From assembly GCA_964580575.1 (NCBI GenBank), contig CAZOLJ010000059.1, forward strand, positions 1-30,076: 30,076 nucleotides of DNA, given 5' to 3'. The translations under genes and the position numbers were made by a program. The stretch comes from CAVPDE01 sp964580575. Its GTDB lineage: Bacteria; Desulfobacterota; DSM-4660; Desulfatiglandales; HGW-15. The notes below the pieces were generated by a model. That model had not been told where the DNA came from and did no database searches. It saw nothing but the letters and a program-made list of their open reading frames with translations. Shown in pieces: positions 1-7,473 of this stretch; positions within the stretch are counted from its first letter, which is position 1, and every line of letters begins with the position of its first letter.

Positions 1-131
1 CTTGCACTTGCGGGAGGCTTTACTCAAATTCTGTAGAGGTGGGTAAGTAGTTACGTTTTTGGAACGATTTCTTGGCCCATGCGAAGGCAGAGATGGCTAA
101 GGCTAGCAAGACAACTTAAGGCTGGTTCCCC

Positions 132-434
132 ATGAGCACAGGCAGCCCATCACTGAATTCCGCTCTGTCCCTTTCGAGAAAAGGACAGAGCGGGCTGATG
201 CTGATGCCGACCAGAATAACGTCCATAGAACAACTGAAGACCGAGTCTGAACAGGGCGCCGAGTTCTTCATCCTGCTCAATCACGGCCTGAGAAGCCGCA
301 AAGATATCGTGTGGGACGCCCAGGCAAGGAAATTCCATATCTTCAACCATATCGACCAAACCGTGAAGCACCTCACCGAGCGGCAGCTCATGGACGAGAG
401 GCTGACGAACATCGGATTCGCCATGAAGAGATGA
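132..434 (+). CDS. Small conserved-looking hypothetical protein
   Basis: I do not recognise the family. The protein is 100 residues from the ATG at 132, or 78 from the in-frame ATG at 198. The region after residue 23 looks like a real soluble domain with mixed hydrophobic and charged segments and a basic middle (LNHGLRSRKDIVWD). The first 22 residues are low-complexity and are encoded across a perfect 11-bp inverted repeat (160-170/183-193), which suggests they are untranslated leader and that 198 or 204 is the true start. An AAGGA lies about 12 bases before 198, inside the 3' arm of that hairpin; an AAGG also precedes 132. No signal peptide, membrane segment or known catalytic motif is visible. 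It stands alone on the plus strand. Confidence 0.5.
   Translation: MSTGSPSLNSALSLSRKGQSGLMLMPTRITSIEQLKTESEQGAEFFILLNHGLRSRKDIVWDAQARKFHIFNHIDQTVKHLTERQLMDERLTNIGFAMKR
160..193 (+). promoter_or_regulatory. Perfect 11-bp stem-loop over the possible start region of the first gene
   Basis: CCGCTCTGTCC at 160-170 is exactly complementary to GGACAGAGCGG at 183-193. A further TTT/AAA pairing around a CGAG loop extends the stem after one mismatch. No T-run follows, so it does not look like an intrinsic terminator. The 3' arm covers the purine-rich stretch just upstream of the ATG at 198, so it could mask ribosome binding. That role is inference. Confidence 0.5.
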
Positions 435-763
435 GCGCTGCACAAGCAAGATTTCTGAGACTGTTGTGCCGCCCCGCTAATGCCCGCAACCGACTCAATT
501 TTGGTTTTCTACACCCCTAAACCTTTAAAAGGGGATTTGCTCGTCGCAAACCCCAATTGCTTCCCCCCTTTCCAGGGGTCGGCTGAAAATCAAGAGCACT
601 GATATGTTCCTTGGAACTGGCCTCATGGGCGGCATTATGCGAAACCACGGCCGGTTTACAGCAGCAGAGGAACTGATTGTCTTGGGTGGAGGTGAGCTCT
701 TCAGGGTGAAGAAATCCCCGGGGTAAGACCCCCTCCATTCCTTTGCCGCGATTGTGGTGTACC
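435..763. other. Intergenic stretch with no convincing gene
   Basis: This 329-base gap separates the first small gene from the 3' end of the convergent transporter gene. It holds short C-rich and G-rich blocks (about 519-540 and 565-585) that can pair locally. A 40-codon open frame at 604-726 has no recognisable motif and is not called as a gene. I see no tRNA, terminator with a T-run or clear promoter. Confidence 0.4.
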
Positions 764-2506
764 TCACTTCCCCTTGTCGATCGTTCCTTCACCCTTCCTG
801 ATGACCAAGGTCAGCACGTTCTTGTGCTCAACGCGCCTGTATCGGAGGTCATCCGTCATCCTTTGCATGAGGTGGATACCGATCCCCCTGGCCTTGGGAT
901 CCTCCCAGATAGATTTGAGGTCAAGGGGAGTAGCCAAGAGCGGGTTGAAGGCGGGTCCCTGGTCGATCAGGTCTATCTCGAACGTGCCCTTTTCGTGCCT
1001 GATCCGGAGCACGAAGCCACCGGTCGCACGATAGGAGTAACTGAGCAGATTGACCGCCGCCTCTTCAGCGTAAGCGTGAAGGCAGATGTTGGTGACCGCT
1101 TCCTCAACAGCCAACTGGACGTTCAAGACTCTCGCGGCGGGGAGGTTCGCCTTTTGGGCATGAGCGGCAACGAAATCCATGACCTCGGCAAGTGCTGCGA
1201 TTTTGGCGGGGAATGTGCGTTCTTCCGTCTTCCCAAGGGCTTCCGGAGATGGCTTGGCTGGTCGTTGGGTCTCGATTCGAGGTCTCGGGACATCCAGGCG
1301 GATGAGGAATGACACCAGCAGAGCCAGCGCAAACAAGCCGGCGAAAACAGAGAGGGTGCCCGAGTAGCTCCCGGTGGTCTCGCGCACCCAGGCAGCAAAC
1401 ATCGGTCCCGTGAGGCCGGCGGCCGCCCATGCCGTGAGGATATACCCGTGAATCGCGGCCAGCTGCCTGGTTCCGAAGACATCCCCGATGAAGGCCGGGA
1501 TGCAGGCGAACCCCCCTCCATAGCAGGTCATGATGAGGAAGAGCAACCCTTGGAACAACAGAGGATTGACGGTCTCCGGCAGCAGGAAAAAGGCGATGGC
1601 CTGGATGGCAAAGAAGGCGGTATAGGTGTTAGCCCTCCCAATGTAGTCTGAGAGAGACGCCCATGCGATTCGACCCCCGCCATTGAAAAGCCCGATAAGG
1701 CCCACCATGGCCGCTGCTTGAAAGGACGTCAACCCGACAACCTCCTGAGCCATGGGTGAGGCCACGGAAATGACAGCAATCCCGCAGGTCACGTTGATGA
1801 AGAGCATGAGCCAGAGCCAATAGAAGCGGCGAGTCCCCAGCGCCTCATTCGCCGTAAGCTGCAGGGAATCGTCTCTGATCTGCTTCGCCTGAGAAAAACC
1901 CGGCCGATGGGCAGACGCCTTGGGCATATATCCCGGCTTCGGAGGAGCGAGGTACAGGGAAGAAACCAACATGAGACAGAAATAGGCTGTCCCCATAACG
2001 AAGAAGGTGTGGGTCAGTCCCGCGAGGACAATCAAGCGCTGAATGATCGGACCTCCGATCAGAGAAGCGAAGCCGAAACCCATAATGGCGAGACCTGTGG
2101 CCAGCCCTCGCTTGTCCGGAAACCACTTGACCAGCGTGGAGACGGGGGCAATGTAACCCACCCCCAGACCAATTCCGCCCAGCACGCCATAGCAGACGTA
2201 AAGCAGGTAAATGCTTTTCATCTGGATGGCCAAGCCTGATCCCGTAATTCCGAGGCCAAAGAAGAGCGCGGCCAAGATCCCTGACTTTCGTGGTCCCTGC
2301 TTCTCCACAAAACGTCCCAATGTCGCCGCCGAAAGACCAAGAAAGAGGATGGCTATACTGAAGGTGAACTGGGTCTTGCGGAAGTCCCATCCAAGTTGAC
2401 TGACAATGGGCTTGGCAAACACGCTCCACGCATAAACAGAGCCGATGGAGAGATGAATCCCGACCGCCGAAGCCGCAATAAGCCACCTATTCTTTGCCTC
2501 TGCCAT
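764..2506 (-). CDS. OFA-type MFS transporter fused to a C-terminal RsbW-like ATPase domain
   Basis: The first ~410 residues are a twelve-helix major facilitator of the oxalate/formate antiporter (OFA) type. The opening segment, with GSVYAWSVF about 20-30 residues in, and the loop GRFVEKQGPRKSG are typical. A proline-rich linker (about 410-430) leads to an anti-sigma/serine-kinase type HATPase domain (about 430-575). Its N-box is VEEAVTN (about 467-473), followed by LIDQGPAFNP and the glycine loop RGIGIHLMQRM (about 541-550). OFA members usually stop after the transporter, at roughly 400-450 residues; this one has 580. The ATG at 2506 is preferred over 2578 because GAGGGAG lies just upstream and OFA homology starts there. 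Known members exchange small organic anions such as oxalate/formate or lactate; the substrate here is unknown. The ATPase domain may bind an anti-anti-sigma partner, but none is encoded nearby. Confidence 0.88.
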   Translation of the reverse strand: MAEAKNRWLIAASAVGIHLSIGSVYAWSVFAKPIVSQLGWDFRKTQFTFSIAILFLGLSAATLGRFVEKQGPRKSGILAALFFGLGITGSGLAIQMKSIYLLYVCYGVLGGIGLGVGYIAPVSTLVKWFPDKRGLATGLAIMGFGFASLIGGPIIQRLIVLAGLTHTFFVMGTAYFCLMLVSSLYLAPPKPGYMPKASAHRPGFSQAKQIRDDSLQLTANEALGTRRFYWLWLMLFINVTCGIAVISVASPMAQEVVGLTSFQAAAMVGLIGLFNGGGRIAWASLSDYIGRANTYTAFFAIQAIAFFLLPETVNPLLFQGLLFLIMTCYGGGFACIPAFIGDVFGTRQLAAIHGYILTAWAAAGLTGPMFAAWVRETTGSYSGTLSVFAGLFALALLVSFLIRLDVPRPRIETQRPAKPSPEALGKTEERTFPAKIAALAEVMDFVAAHAQKANLPAARVLNVQLAVEEAVTNICLHAYAEEAAVNLLSYSYRATGGFVLRIRHEKGTFEIDLIDQGPAFNPLLATPLDLKSIWEDPKARGIGIHLMQRMTDDLRYRRVEHKNVLTLVIRKGEGTIDKGK

Positions 2507-2612
2507 GTCTCCCTCTGGAAAGCCTCTCTTAGGGCCGGGAGGCGAACCACGGGCAAGGTGCTGCCCCTGGCAATGCACCGGGTACGTTTAGCACAGGAAA
2601 AGGGTGATGTAA

Positions 2613-2864
2613 ATGCCATCACAGGGCTTTCATAGCCCTCTAGGCAATCCGTTGGTCATCGGAAGAGACGGTGACCGAGAAGAAGTCATAAGGAGATATC
2701 GAGATTTTTTGAAAACAGCGATACACAATGATGCCAGAATCAAGGCAGAATTTGAGAGGCTTCAAGAGTTGAACAAGAAAGGGGATGTGATTCTGATTTG
2801 CTGGTGTGCTCCCAGCAAATGTCACGGCGATATCACCTGTGGAGGGGATGTTGCAGAAGGATGA
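2613..2864 (+). CDS. DUF4326-like small protein, possibly N-terminally truncated
   Basis: The 83-residue product has the hallmarks of the DUF4326 family: SPLGNPLVIGRDG near the N terminus, a central VIRRYRDFL, and a C-terminal ICWCAPSKCHGDI with the conserved Cys and His residues. Family members normally begin with a strand leading into an IGR or IGKP motif before the PLGNP segment. Here a TAA lies directly before the ATG and that strand is absent. Another frame just upstream reads GDVNAITGLS, so a frameshift or 5' loss is possible. The function of the family is not established; the Cys/His motif suggests nucleic-acid or metal binding, which is inference. The gene is divergent from the OFA-MFS gene and 20 bases before the next gene. 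Confidence 0.6.
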   Translation: MPSQGFHSPLGNPLVIGRDGDREEVIRRYRDFLKTAIHNDARIKAEFERLQELNKKGDVILICWCAPSKCHGDITCGGDVAEG

Positions 2865-2884
2865 CAGGGAAAGGAGATAGGGAG

Positions 2885-3214
2885 ATGAAGGTAAAAGGGG
2901 TTGCAATTATCACGCGAACGCTTCGAGAGGGGAAGACATTCGATGATTATCGAGAGGCCTGGTATCACACGCAGGGGTTTGGAGTGCCCACGCAGATGCT
3001 GACCGTGGTCAACCTACACAACCCGCGGGAGATCATATCGATCGGGATCATCGCTTCGGAAGATGATTTCTCCGCTGCCGGCGAAATCCCAAAGAAGCCG
3101 ACGACCGTAGATGGTGAAGAAGTGAAGTATTCAGAAATGGAGAAAATGATCGGCATCGCGGCGGACATGTTCACCGAGGCGGCAAAGGAGCGCGACGGGC
3201 TTCACGGGAATTAG
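2885..3214 (+). CDS. Hypothetical 109-residue protein, possibly a ferredoxin-like alpha/beta fold
   Basis: I do not recognise a named family with confidence. The protein begins MKVKGVAIITRTL, has a DDYREAWYHTQGFG segment, a TMLTVVNLHNPREIISIGII block and a helical C terminus. The order strand, helix, strands, helix and the size are reminiscent of small dimeric alpha+beta barrel proteins (EthD or monooxygenase-like), but no signature residues confirm that. The ATG at 2885 is preferred over upstream starts because AGGAG lies close before it and the upstream residues are Cys/Arg-rich and unlike a protein N terminus. It probably forms a short unit with the preceding DUF4326-like gene. Confidence 0.65.
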   Translation: MKVKGVAIITRTLREGKTFDDYREAWYHTQGFGVPTQMLTVVNLHNPREIISIGIIASEDDFSAAGEIPKKPTTVDGEEVKYSEMEKMIGIAADMFTEAAKERDGLHGN

Positions 3215-3583
3215 ATGAACCTTCGATCCAGTGTGGGTTGAAACGGGTCACCTTTCCGTCAGCAACGATTTGCAACCATCGCGCAAGTCATAGGGGTTGG
3301 TCGTAGTTCAACCTTACGGTGCCGTTCTTCATGCCGGGTTATCATTGGGACGAGTTTGAAGTCGCACTCCCCCGTCCGGGACCCGCCTGCGCTCAGCGCT
3401 TTCCAGCAAAGAATGTCAGCCTGTCGCTTTCGCAGCGGGAGTACGGGGTGAGGTCCTTTTCACCGTACAGCTCCTAACCCTCGATGCCGGCCTGCCGTGC
3501 GCACGACCCCATCTTGTCGGCGGTCGGATCCAGGAGTTCGAGACTATAGGCCACATCTATAAAGATGCCCCCTCTGACTCTGA

Positions 3584-3712
3584 ACATGCTGCCACAACTG
3601 CGTCCATTTCAATGACCGGGACAACACCTGCCCCGAAGGCGGGTTCTCTGAGATAGGAGACCCTTGGAGAGCCCTCCCCGAAGAAGAGTGCAGCGGCTTC
3701 CGAAAGAAATAG
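3584..3712 (+). pseudogene. Possible remnant of a small Cys-rich protein
   Basis: This frame reads CCHNCVHFNDRDNTC and then GGFSEIGDPWRALPEEEC before a TAG that lies in the repeat boundary. The C-x2-C plus two spaced cysteines look like a small metal-binding module, and the composition is more protein-like than the surroundings. A TGA stands just upstream and there is no ATG or GTG in a good position, so if it is real it is the 3' end of a broken gene. I cannot name a family. Confidence 0.3.
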
Positions 3713-3850
3713 CTGGTAAGCCTCTCGAGGGGAAGACCTACCAGCTATTCACGGCGCACTCTCAAGAAAGGAGGCACGAGACCTTGAGAAGCCGTACATT
3801 TCAGAATACCAAACCGGATTTCTGAAAAAAAGCGAAATCTTCGTGTCCCC
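3704..3850 (+). repeat. Copy A of a ~145-bp dispersed repeat with two hairpins
   Basis: This segment matches the reverse complement of 29770-29910 along its length, at roughly three quarters identity by eye with two small gaps. Both copies keep two hairpins. The first is AATAGCTGGTA (3708-3718) pairing with TACCAGCTATT (3739-3749). The second is TCTCAAG (3760-3766) pairing with CTTGAGA (3783-3789), enclosed here by ACGGC/GCCGT. Both copies end in AGCGAAATCTTC then R (A or G) then TGTCCCC. Conservation of paired arms with variable loops suggests a structured RNA or a palindromic mobile repeat. No ORF is conserved between copies. Confidence 0.8.
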
Positions 3851-3883
3851 TTGACCATGCGGTGGAGGAAGGGTTTGTCACGT

Positions 3884-3980
3884 TGAAATCGTAACCAGCC
3901 ATTTTTCAAATATCGCAAGTATCGAAATCATAACCGGCCCATTTTTAAGTATTGGAATGGTAATCAAAAACCGGATCATG
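3884..3980 (+). repeat. Degenerate tandem repeats, period about 35-40 bases
   Basis: A unit resembling GAAATCGTAACCAGCCATTTT occurs at 3885 and again at 3924 (GAAATCATAACCGGCCCATT), with a third partial match near 3954 (GAATGGTAATC then AACCGG). Each is followed by a TATCG or TATTG-like block. Multiple short direct repeats of this kind occur at the ends of IS21-family elements, so this may be an orphan IS end. No transposase or helper ATPase gene is adjacent. The IS21 link is inference. Confidence 0.4.
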
Positions 3981-4178
3981 GCCATTGACCACAACTCCTC
4001 CGCTAACTGCAGTCAAATTCATACTTGATTACGATTCATTCAGATAATATAAGTCTCCTGCAATCACGCAAGCGGAGCCACCTATTGAAACTTATGCGCC
4101 GTAAAGACAGTGATTCGAGTCTGCCATCGCGAACTGCCTTCAAAAGGCATAGATGGGTGACGACTAAAGGTAGCGTGA

Positions 4179-4751
4179 TCACTTCAAACCGAAGTGATGT
4201 TTGATGTTCGGCCAGTGGTTGGTGAGAAGAAACGCTGTGATGATAACAATGCCGATGACCCCTGTGGTATCCCACGAAAGGGCGATCATCGAACCTGCGG
4301 ACAGGGCGAGGATCATCCCTAGGGAAGCCATAAAGGGGACACGAAAGACGCTGTAACCTGCCACCCAAACTAGACAGGACAAGGCGGCGGCAACGGGAGA
4401 CAGGGCGGCTGTAAAGCCGATATACGATCCGACGCCTTTCCCTCCCCTGAACTGATGAAAGCAGGGAAACCGGTTGCCGAGAAGAAGAAATAGACCGACC
4501 CAAGGCGTTAAGGTTTTTCCGCTCCATTGAAGGCCTAGAAGGGAAAACAGCAGAGCGCGGCCGAAATCGAGCAGGAGGACGACCGCTGCCCAGAACAACC
4601 CCGCTTGCCTGTAAACATTGGTTGCGCCCGCATTTCCGCTGAATTTTGATCGTGGATCCCCTCTGCCTGTAGCCTTCATGACAAGGATGGCGAAGTTGAT
4701 AGAGCCCAACAGATAGGCTGAAGCGCTCAGTAGCAAAAACGCTGTCTTCAC
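4179..4751 (-). CDS. plsY: Acyl-phosphate:glycerol-3-phosphate acyltransferase PlsY
   Basis: The product is a polytopic membrane protein of 190 residues, close to the usual PlsY length, and carries the family's conserved cytoplasmic loops: AYLLGSINFA, then GDPRSKFSGNAGATNVYR, then FPCFHQFRGGKGVGSYIGF, and a final NIKHHFG segment. PlsY transfers an acyl group from acyl-phosphate to glycerol-3-phosphate to make lysophosphatidic acid, the first step of membrane phospholipid synthesis. I chose the GTG at 4751 because AGAGGA lies four bases upstream and the first membrane helix starts right after it; an ATG at 4820 would add a Cys/Arg-rich extension. No PlsX is in the window. The FakA-FakB-like fusion at 16956 could supply acyl-phosphate, which links the two genes functionally by inference. 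Confidence 0.93.
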   Translation of the reverse strand: MKTAFLLLSASAYLLGSINFAILVMKATGRGDPRSKFSGNAGATNVYRQAGLFWAAVVLLLDFGRALLFSLLGLQWSGKTLTPWVGLFLLLGNRFPCFHQFRGGKGVGSYIGFTAALSPVAAALSCLVWVAGYSVFRVPFMASLGMILALSAGSMIALSWDTTGVIGIVIITAFLLTNHWPNIKHHFGLK

Positions 4752-4810
4752 GATTCCTCTCGATCGCCTTGGTGAAACGGAGCATTCGGACAAAAAATAG
4801 AGTAAACATG

Positions 4811-4839
4811 AGAATAGCACAGCGCCGAATCCTCTCCAA
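4811..4839 (-). promoter_or_regulatory. Candidate sigma-70 promoter for plsY
   Basis: Reading the minus strand, TTGGAG (4839-4834) is followed after 17 bases by TATTCT (4816-4811), with a TG one base before the -10 forming an extended -10. Transcription would start near 4805, giving a leader of about 50 bases to the GTG start. Confidence 0.4.
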
Positions 4840-4912
4840 ACCCTTTCTTCTCGCCTTGTTTTCCTCTGCTGCGGCCCGCCTTACCGCTCCCTTGCCTCAT
4901 TGTGCCTTAACC

Positions 4913-4941
4913 TTGACATCCGAGACCAGGTCTCATATACT
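4913..4941 (+). promoter_or_regulatory. Near-consensus sigma-70 promoter with a palindrome in its spacer
   Basis: TTGACA at 4913-4918 and TATACT at 4936-4941 are separated by exactly 17 bases. The spacer contains GAGACC-A-GGTCTC (4922-4934), a perfect 6-bp inverted repeat around one base, suitably placed for a repressor that blocks polymerase. It faces the small lipoprotein gene, with a leader of about 135 bases. Confidence 0.65.
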
Positions 4942-5084
4942 TGCGGCCTGAAAATGGATTTCTTATTATCTCGTCTTGTCCATCTCGCGACTTTGGGGGA
5001 TCAACAGACGGATCTCCATGCACTTCGATCAGGCCGTATGGTAACAGCGCGCATCATAGGAACAAATTGAAATGGAGGTGCTGT

Positions 5085-5507
5085 ATGAATTCAAGAACTC
5101 GTTTTTTTTGGATTGTTCTAATCGTGGGCTCTGTTCTTTGTCTCCAGGCTTGCGGAGTGAGCATGATAAAAGGGGAGAATTGGCTCGCTTCCAAGACGGC
5201 CAAACCTGACCTCGATGTTTCAGGTATCTGGTCTTCTCCAGAATGGGATTCAGCAAATCTCAAACAAGAAGGGAAAAACATTACCGGAACGGTCGGCGAC
5301 TATCCTGTGAAAGGTGTTGTCAGTGGGAATGACCTCTATTTGCTGATGTATTCAGGCGACAAAATTCACTATTTTGCGGAACTCAAGGCCGCTGACAAGA
5401 ATACCCTCAAAGGACTCTATTCCGAGAAGTACGGCACCATTGATGAAGCTAAAAAGGCTCCAGTACTTAAGAGACCGATGAGTCTTACAAAGGGAGCGTC
5501 TAAATAG
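5085..5507 (+). CDS. Small lipoprotein of unknown function
   Basis: The 140-residue product starts with a short basic region, a hydrophobic helix and a lipobox LQAC (Cys at about residue 24), so it is exported and lipid-anchored. The mature part is small and probably beta-rich (IWSSPEWDSANLKQEGKNI, then TGTVGDYPVKGVVSG), ending in a lysine-rich tail. The alternation of polar strands and the DVSGIW start resemble small lipocalin-like or META-like beta domains, but I cannot assign a family. The start is set by GGAGG about eight bases upstream. A strong promoter lies at 4913-4941. It is followed by a 200-base gap before the thioesterase, so it may or may not be co-transcribed with the lipid locus. 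Confidence 0.8.
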   Translation: MNSRTRFFWIVLIVGSVLCLQACGVSMIKGENWLASKTAKPDLDVSGIWSSPEWDSANLKQEGKNITGTVGDYPVKGVVSGNDLYLLMYSGDKIHYFAELKAADKNTLKGLYSEKYGTIDEAKKAPVLKRPMSLTKGASK

Positions 5508-5709
5508 TGACATTCCCGTAAGAGAAAGTCACGTCGGTGGGCCTCCGGCCGGGTCCGTTGCAGGCGCGAGACCCTCCAGCCCCTCTCTTACCCACCGCTA
5601 GAGCTCTGCGGTTACTCAACGGTATGGGCCATGAACCGTTGCCTCTCCCCGATACTTTGCCTACTTAGAAGAGGTCGGCCATGGCTCAGTGTGTGTCGAT
5701 AGGATAGCG

Positions 5710-6144
5710 ATGGAGCACACGATTTCTGCCAGTGTCCAAAAAAAAGTCCCGTTCTATGACGTAGATATGATGCGCGTAGTCTGGAACGGCCATTACTGGA
5801 AGTATTTTGAAGAGGCCAGGCAGGCCCTGTTCACTCAACAAGGGCTCGCCTCCTTTGACGGGCGGGAGGAAAAAGGATGGGTTTTCCCCGTGATACGATC
5901 CGAGGTGAAATTCATTTATCCTTTGAGGCTCGATGATGAGTTTGTATGCACGGCTATCCTTAGAGAAGCCAAGGTAAAGATCATCGTGGCTTTTGAGATT
6001 ACACGAGTTGCAGACGGGAAAGTCTGCGCTAGAGGGAGTAGCGAACAGGCAGCGGTTAAGCTACCTGAAATGGAGATGGCATTCATGATTCCGGTAGAGG
6101 TTCAGAACGCCCTGTGGGGTGCCGCAGTAAATGAGAAGACCTAA
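5710..6144 (+). CDS. Hotdog-fold acyl-CoA/acyl-ACP thioesterase (YbgC/4HBT type)
   Basis: The 144-residue protein shows the 4-hydroxybenzoyl-CoA thioesterase-type signature: VPFYDVDMMRVVWNGHYWKYFEEAR, quoted here as the split VPFYDVDMM and VVWNGHYWKYFEEAR, with the catalytic-type Asp (YDVD) and the helix that follows. Later hotdog strands (VKFIYPLRLDDEF, KIIVAFEITR) fit the fold. Such enzymes hydrolyse acyl-CoA or acyl-ACP. It sits 66 bases upstream of the ketosynthase on the same strand, matching the thioesterase found in aryl-polyene clusters, where it may release or edit stalled chains. The ATG at 5710 is favoured over 5689 because AGGA lies just before it and family homology starts there. 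Confidence 0.85.
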   Translation: MEHTISASVQKKVPFYDVDMMRVVWNGHYWKYFEEARQALFTQQGLASFDGREEKGWVFPVIRSEVKFIYPLRLDDEFVCTAILREAKVKIIVAFEITRVADGKVCARGSSEQAAVKLPEMEMAFMIPVEVQNALWGAAVNEKT

Positions 6145-6210
6145 CCCCTCTGGAGACGAGCGACCACGAGCCGCAGTTCCTCTGATTTCTTCTGCTGCGG
6201 GAGTGAGCCG

Positions 6211-7467
6211 ATGAAGGATAGCCGAAGGAAAATGGGCTCAGGCCGGCGAGTCGCTGTCGTAGGGATGGGCATCCGGTCTCCGATAGGGAATTCCTTGACA
6301 GAATTTGCCGAAGCCCTAAAAAGGGGCCGAAGCGGGATTAGAAAGATGCCCGAATGGGAAGGCATTCGGCGGCTTCGCACAAAGGTCGCAGGGATCTGCA
6401 ATATCGATGGCGAGGAAAAGGGAATCCCCCGCAACTTCAGGCGCAGCATGGGAAGAGTCTCGCTCTTGGCTGCACTCTCTGCCATGGACGCGGTGAGACA
6501 ATCCGGCCTGGGAGAGAAGGAGATTGCCTCTGCCGAATGTGGTATTTCTTATGGTTCTACCGCTGGGAGCACCCTTGAACAGGTCGAATTGATCGGCAGG
6601 TATATCCTGAATTCAGACCTGACCGGCGCCCTGGCCTCTTCCTACCTTAAATGCATGAGCCACACGTGCGCGGGCAATCTTTCCACCCTTTTCGGGCTCA
6701 AGGGCCCTTTCATCGCCTCCTGCACAGCCTGTGTTTCCGGGTCACAAGGCATCGGATTCGGTTACGAGGCGATCCGCACCGGCAAAGCCGAGATCATGAT
6801 CACCGGTGGCGCCGAAGAAATGCACTTCCTCCACGCGGCGGTGTTCGACCTCATGCTGGCCACGTCTTACCGGTACAATGATCAGCCATCGAAAACGCCC
6901 AGGCCCTTTGATGCTGACAGAGACGGCCTCGTGGTGGCAGAGGGGGCCGGCACCCTGGTGTTGGAGGACTACGAGCACGCCAAGCTCAGGGACGCTCAGA
7001 TTCTTGCAGAGGTAGAAGGCTTCTGGACGAACGGGAGCGGGGTGCATCTCACGGATTCGGATGCGCTCTCCATCGAGCGATGCATGCGTCGCGCCCTGGC
7101 CGAAGCCGGAAGAAACCCTGCGGAGATCGAGCACGTGAGTGCCCATGCCACGGCCACCGCCAACGGGGACGAGGCTGAGGCGTTAGCGATCCACAGGGTT
7201 TACGGGTCGCGGGTCTCTGTCTCGGCCATCAAGGGATACACAGGCCACACCCTGGGGGCGAGTGGTGCTGTAGAGGCCATCGGCACCATCCTCATGATGA
7301 GGGAGGGCTTCATTGTCCCTACCTTGAATCTGGAAAGACCGGATCCTAAGCTGCCTCCTTTAAACCATGTCATGGGGAATCCCATGGACAAACGCATCAC
7401 CGTGGCCGTGAACAACAACTTCGCGTTCGGAGGGATCAACACCTCCATGATCCTGAGTCTCGCGTGA
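6211..7467 (+). CDS. Beta-ketoacyl-ACP synthase (KAS I/II type), single ketosynthase of the locus
   Basis: The 418-residue protein is a full-length condensing enzyme. It opens with VAVVGMGIRSPIGN and carries the nucleophile at Cys174 (CTACVSGSQG), His312 (AHATATANGDE), Lys341 and His346 (KGYTGHTLGASG), and the C-terminal NNNFAFGGINTS. The Cys-His-His triad is intact, so it should catalyse decarboxylative condensation of malonyl-ACP with an acyl primer. GGGAG lies seven bases before the ATG. The usual HGT motif is HAT, a variation seen in specialised ketosynthases. Aryl-polyene and type II polyketide systems pair such an enzyme with a chain-length factor lacking the Cys; none is in this window. 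It converges on the exporter gene with only six bases between stops. Confidence 0.93.
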   Translation: MKDSRRKMGSGRRVAVVGMGIRSPIGNSLTEFAEALKRGRSGIRKMPEWEGIRRLRTKVAGICNIDGEEKGIPRNFRRSMGRVSLLAALSAMDAVRQSGLGEKEIASAECGISYGSTAGSTLEQVELIGRYILNSDLTGALASSYLKCMSHTCAGNLSTLFGLKGPFIASCTACVSGSQGIGFGYEAIRTGKAEIMITGGAEEMHFLHAAVFDLMLATSYRYNDQPSKTPRPFDADRDGLVVAEGAGTLVLEDYEHAKLRDAQILAEVEGFWTNGSGVHLTDSDALSIERCMRRALAEAGRNPAEIEHVSAHATATANGDEAEALAIHRVYGSRVSVSAIKGYTGHTLGASGAVEAIGTILMMREGFIVPTLNLERPDPKLPPLNHVMGNPMDKRITVAVNNNFAFGGINTSMILSLA

Positions 7468-7473
7468 CGATAC

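Larger units (their letters stand above)
3215..4178. other. Gene-poor region of about 960 bases with repeats and gene debris
   Basis: No intact gene is supportable here. It contains a frame without a start that encodes a Cys-rich fragment (3584-3712), one copy of a two-hairpin repeat (3704-3850), and degenerate tandem repeats of about 35 bases (3884-3980). A 48-codon frame at 3331-3477 was considered and left out. The pattern fits an old insertion or deletion zone. Confidence 0.5.

Noticed and set aside
604..726. 40-codon frame starting MFLGTGLMGGIMRNHG
   Set aside because: No ribosome binding site, no motif, and it lies in a low-complexity gap; could be debris but cannot be supported as a gene.
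3331..3477. 48-codon plus-strand frame starting MPGYHWDEFEV
   Set aside because: No ribosome binding site and no recognisable family; its position in a debris region makes a functional gene unlikely.
3704..3850. Two-hairpin repeat as a GEMM riboswitch, integron attC site or group II intron end
   Set aside because: The conserved blocks of those elements are absent, and no downstream gene or integrase supports them.
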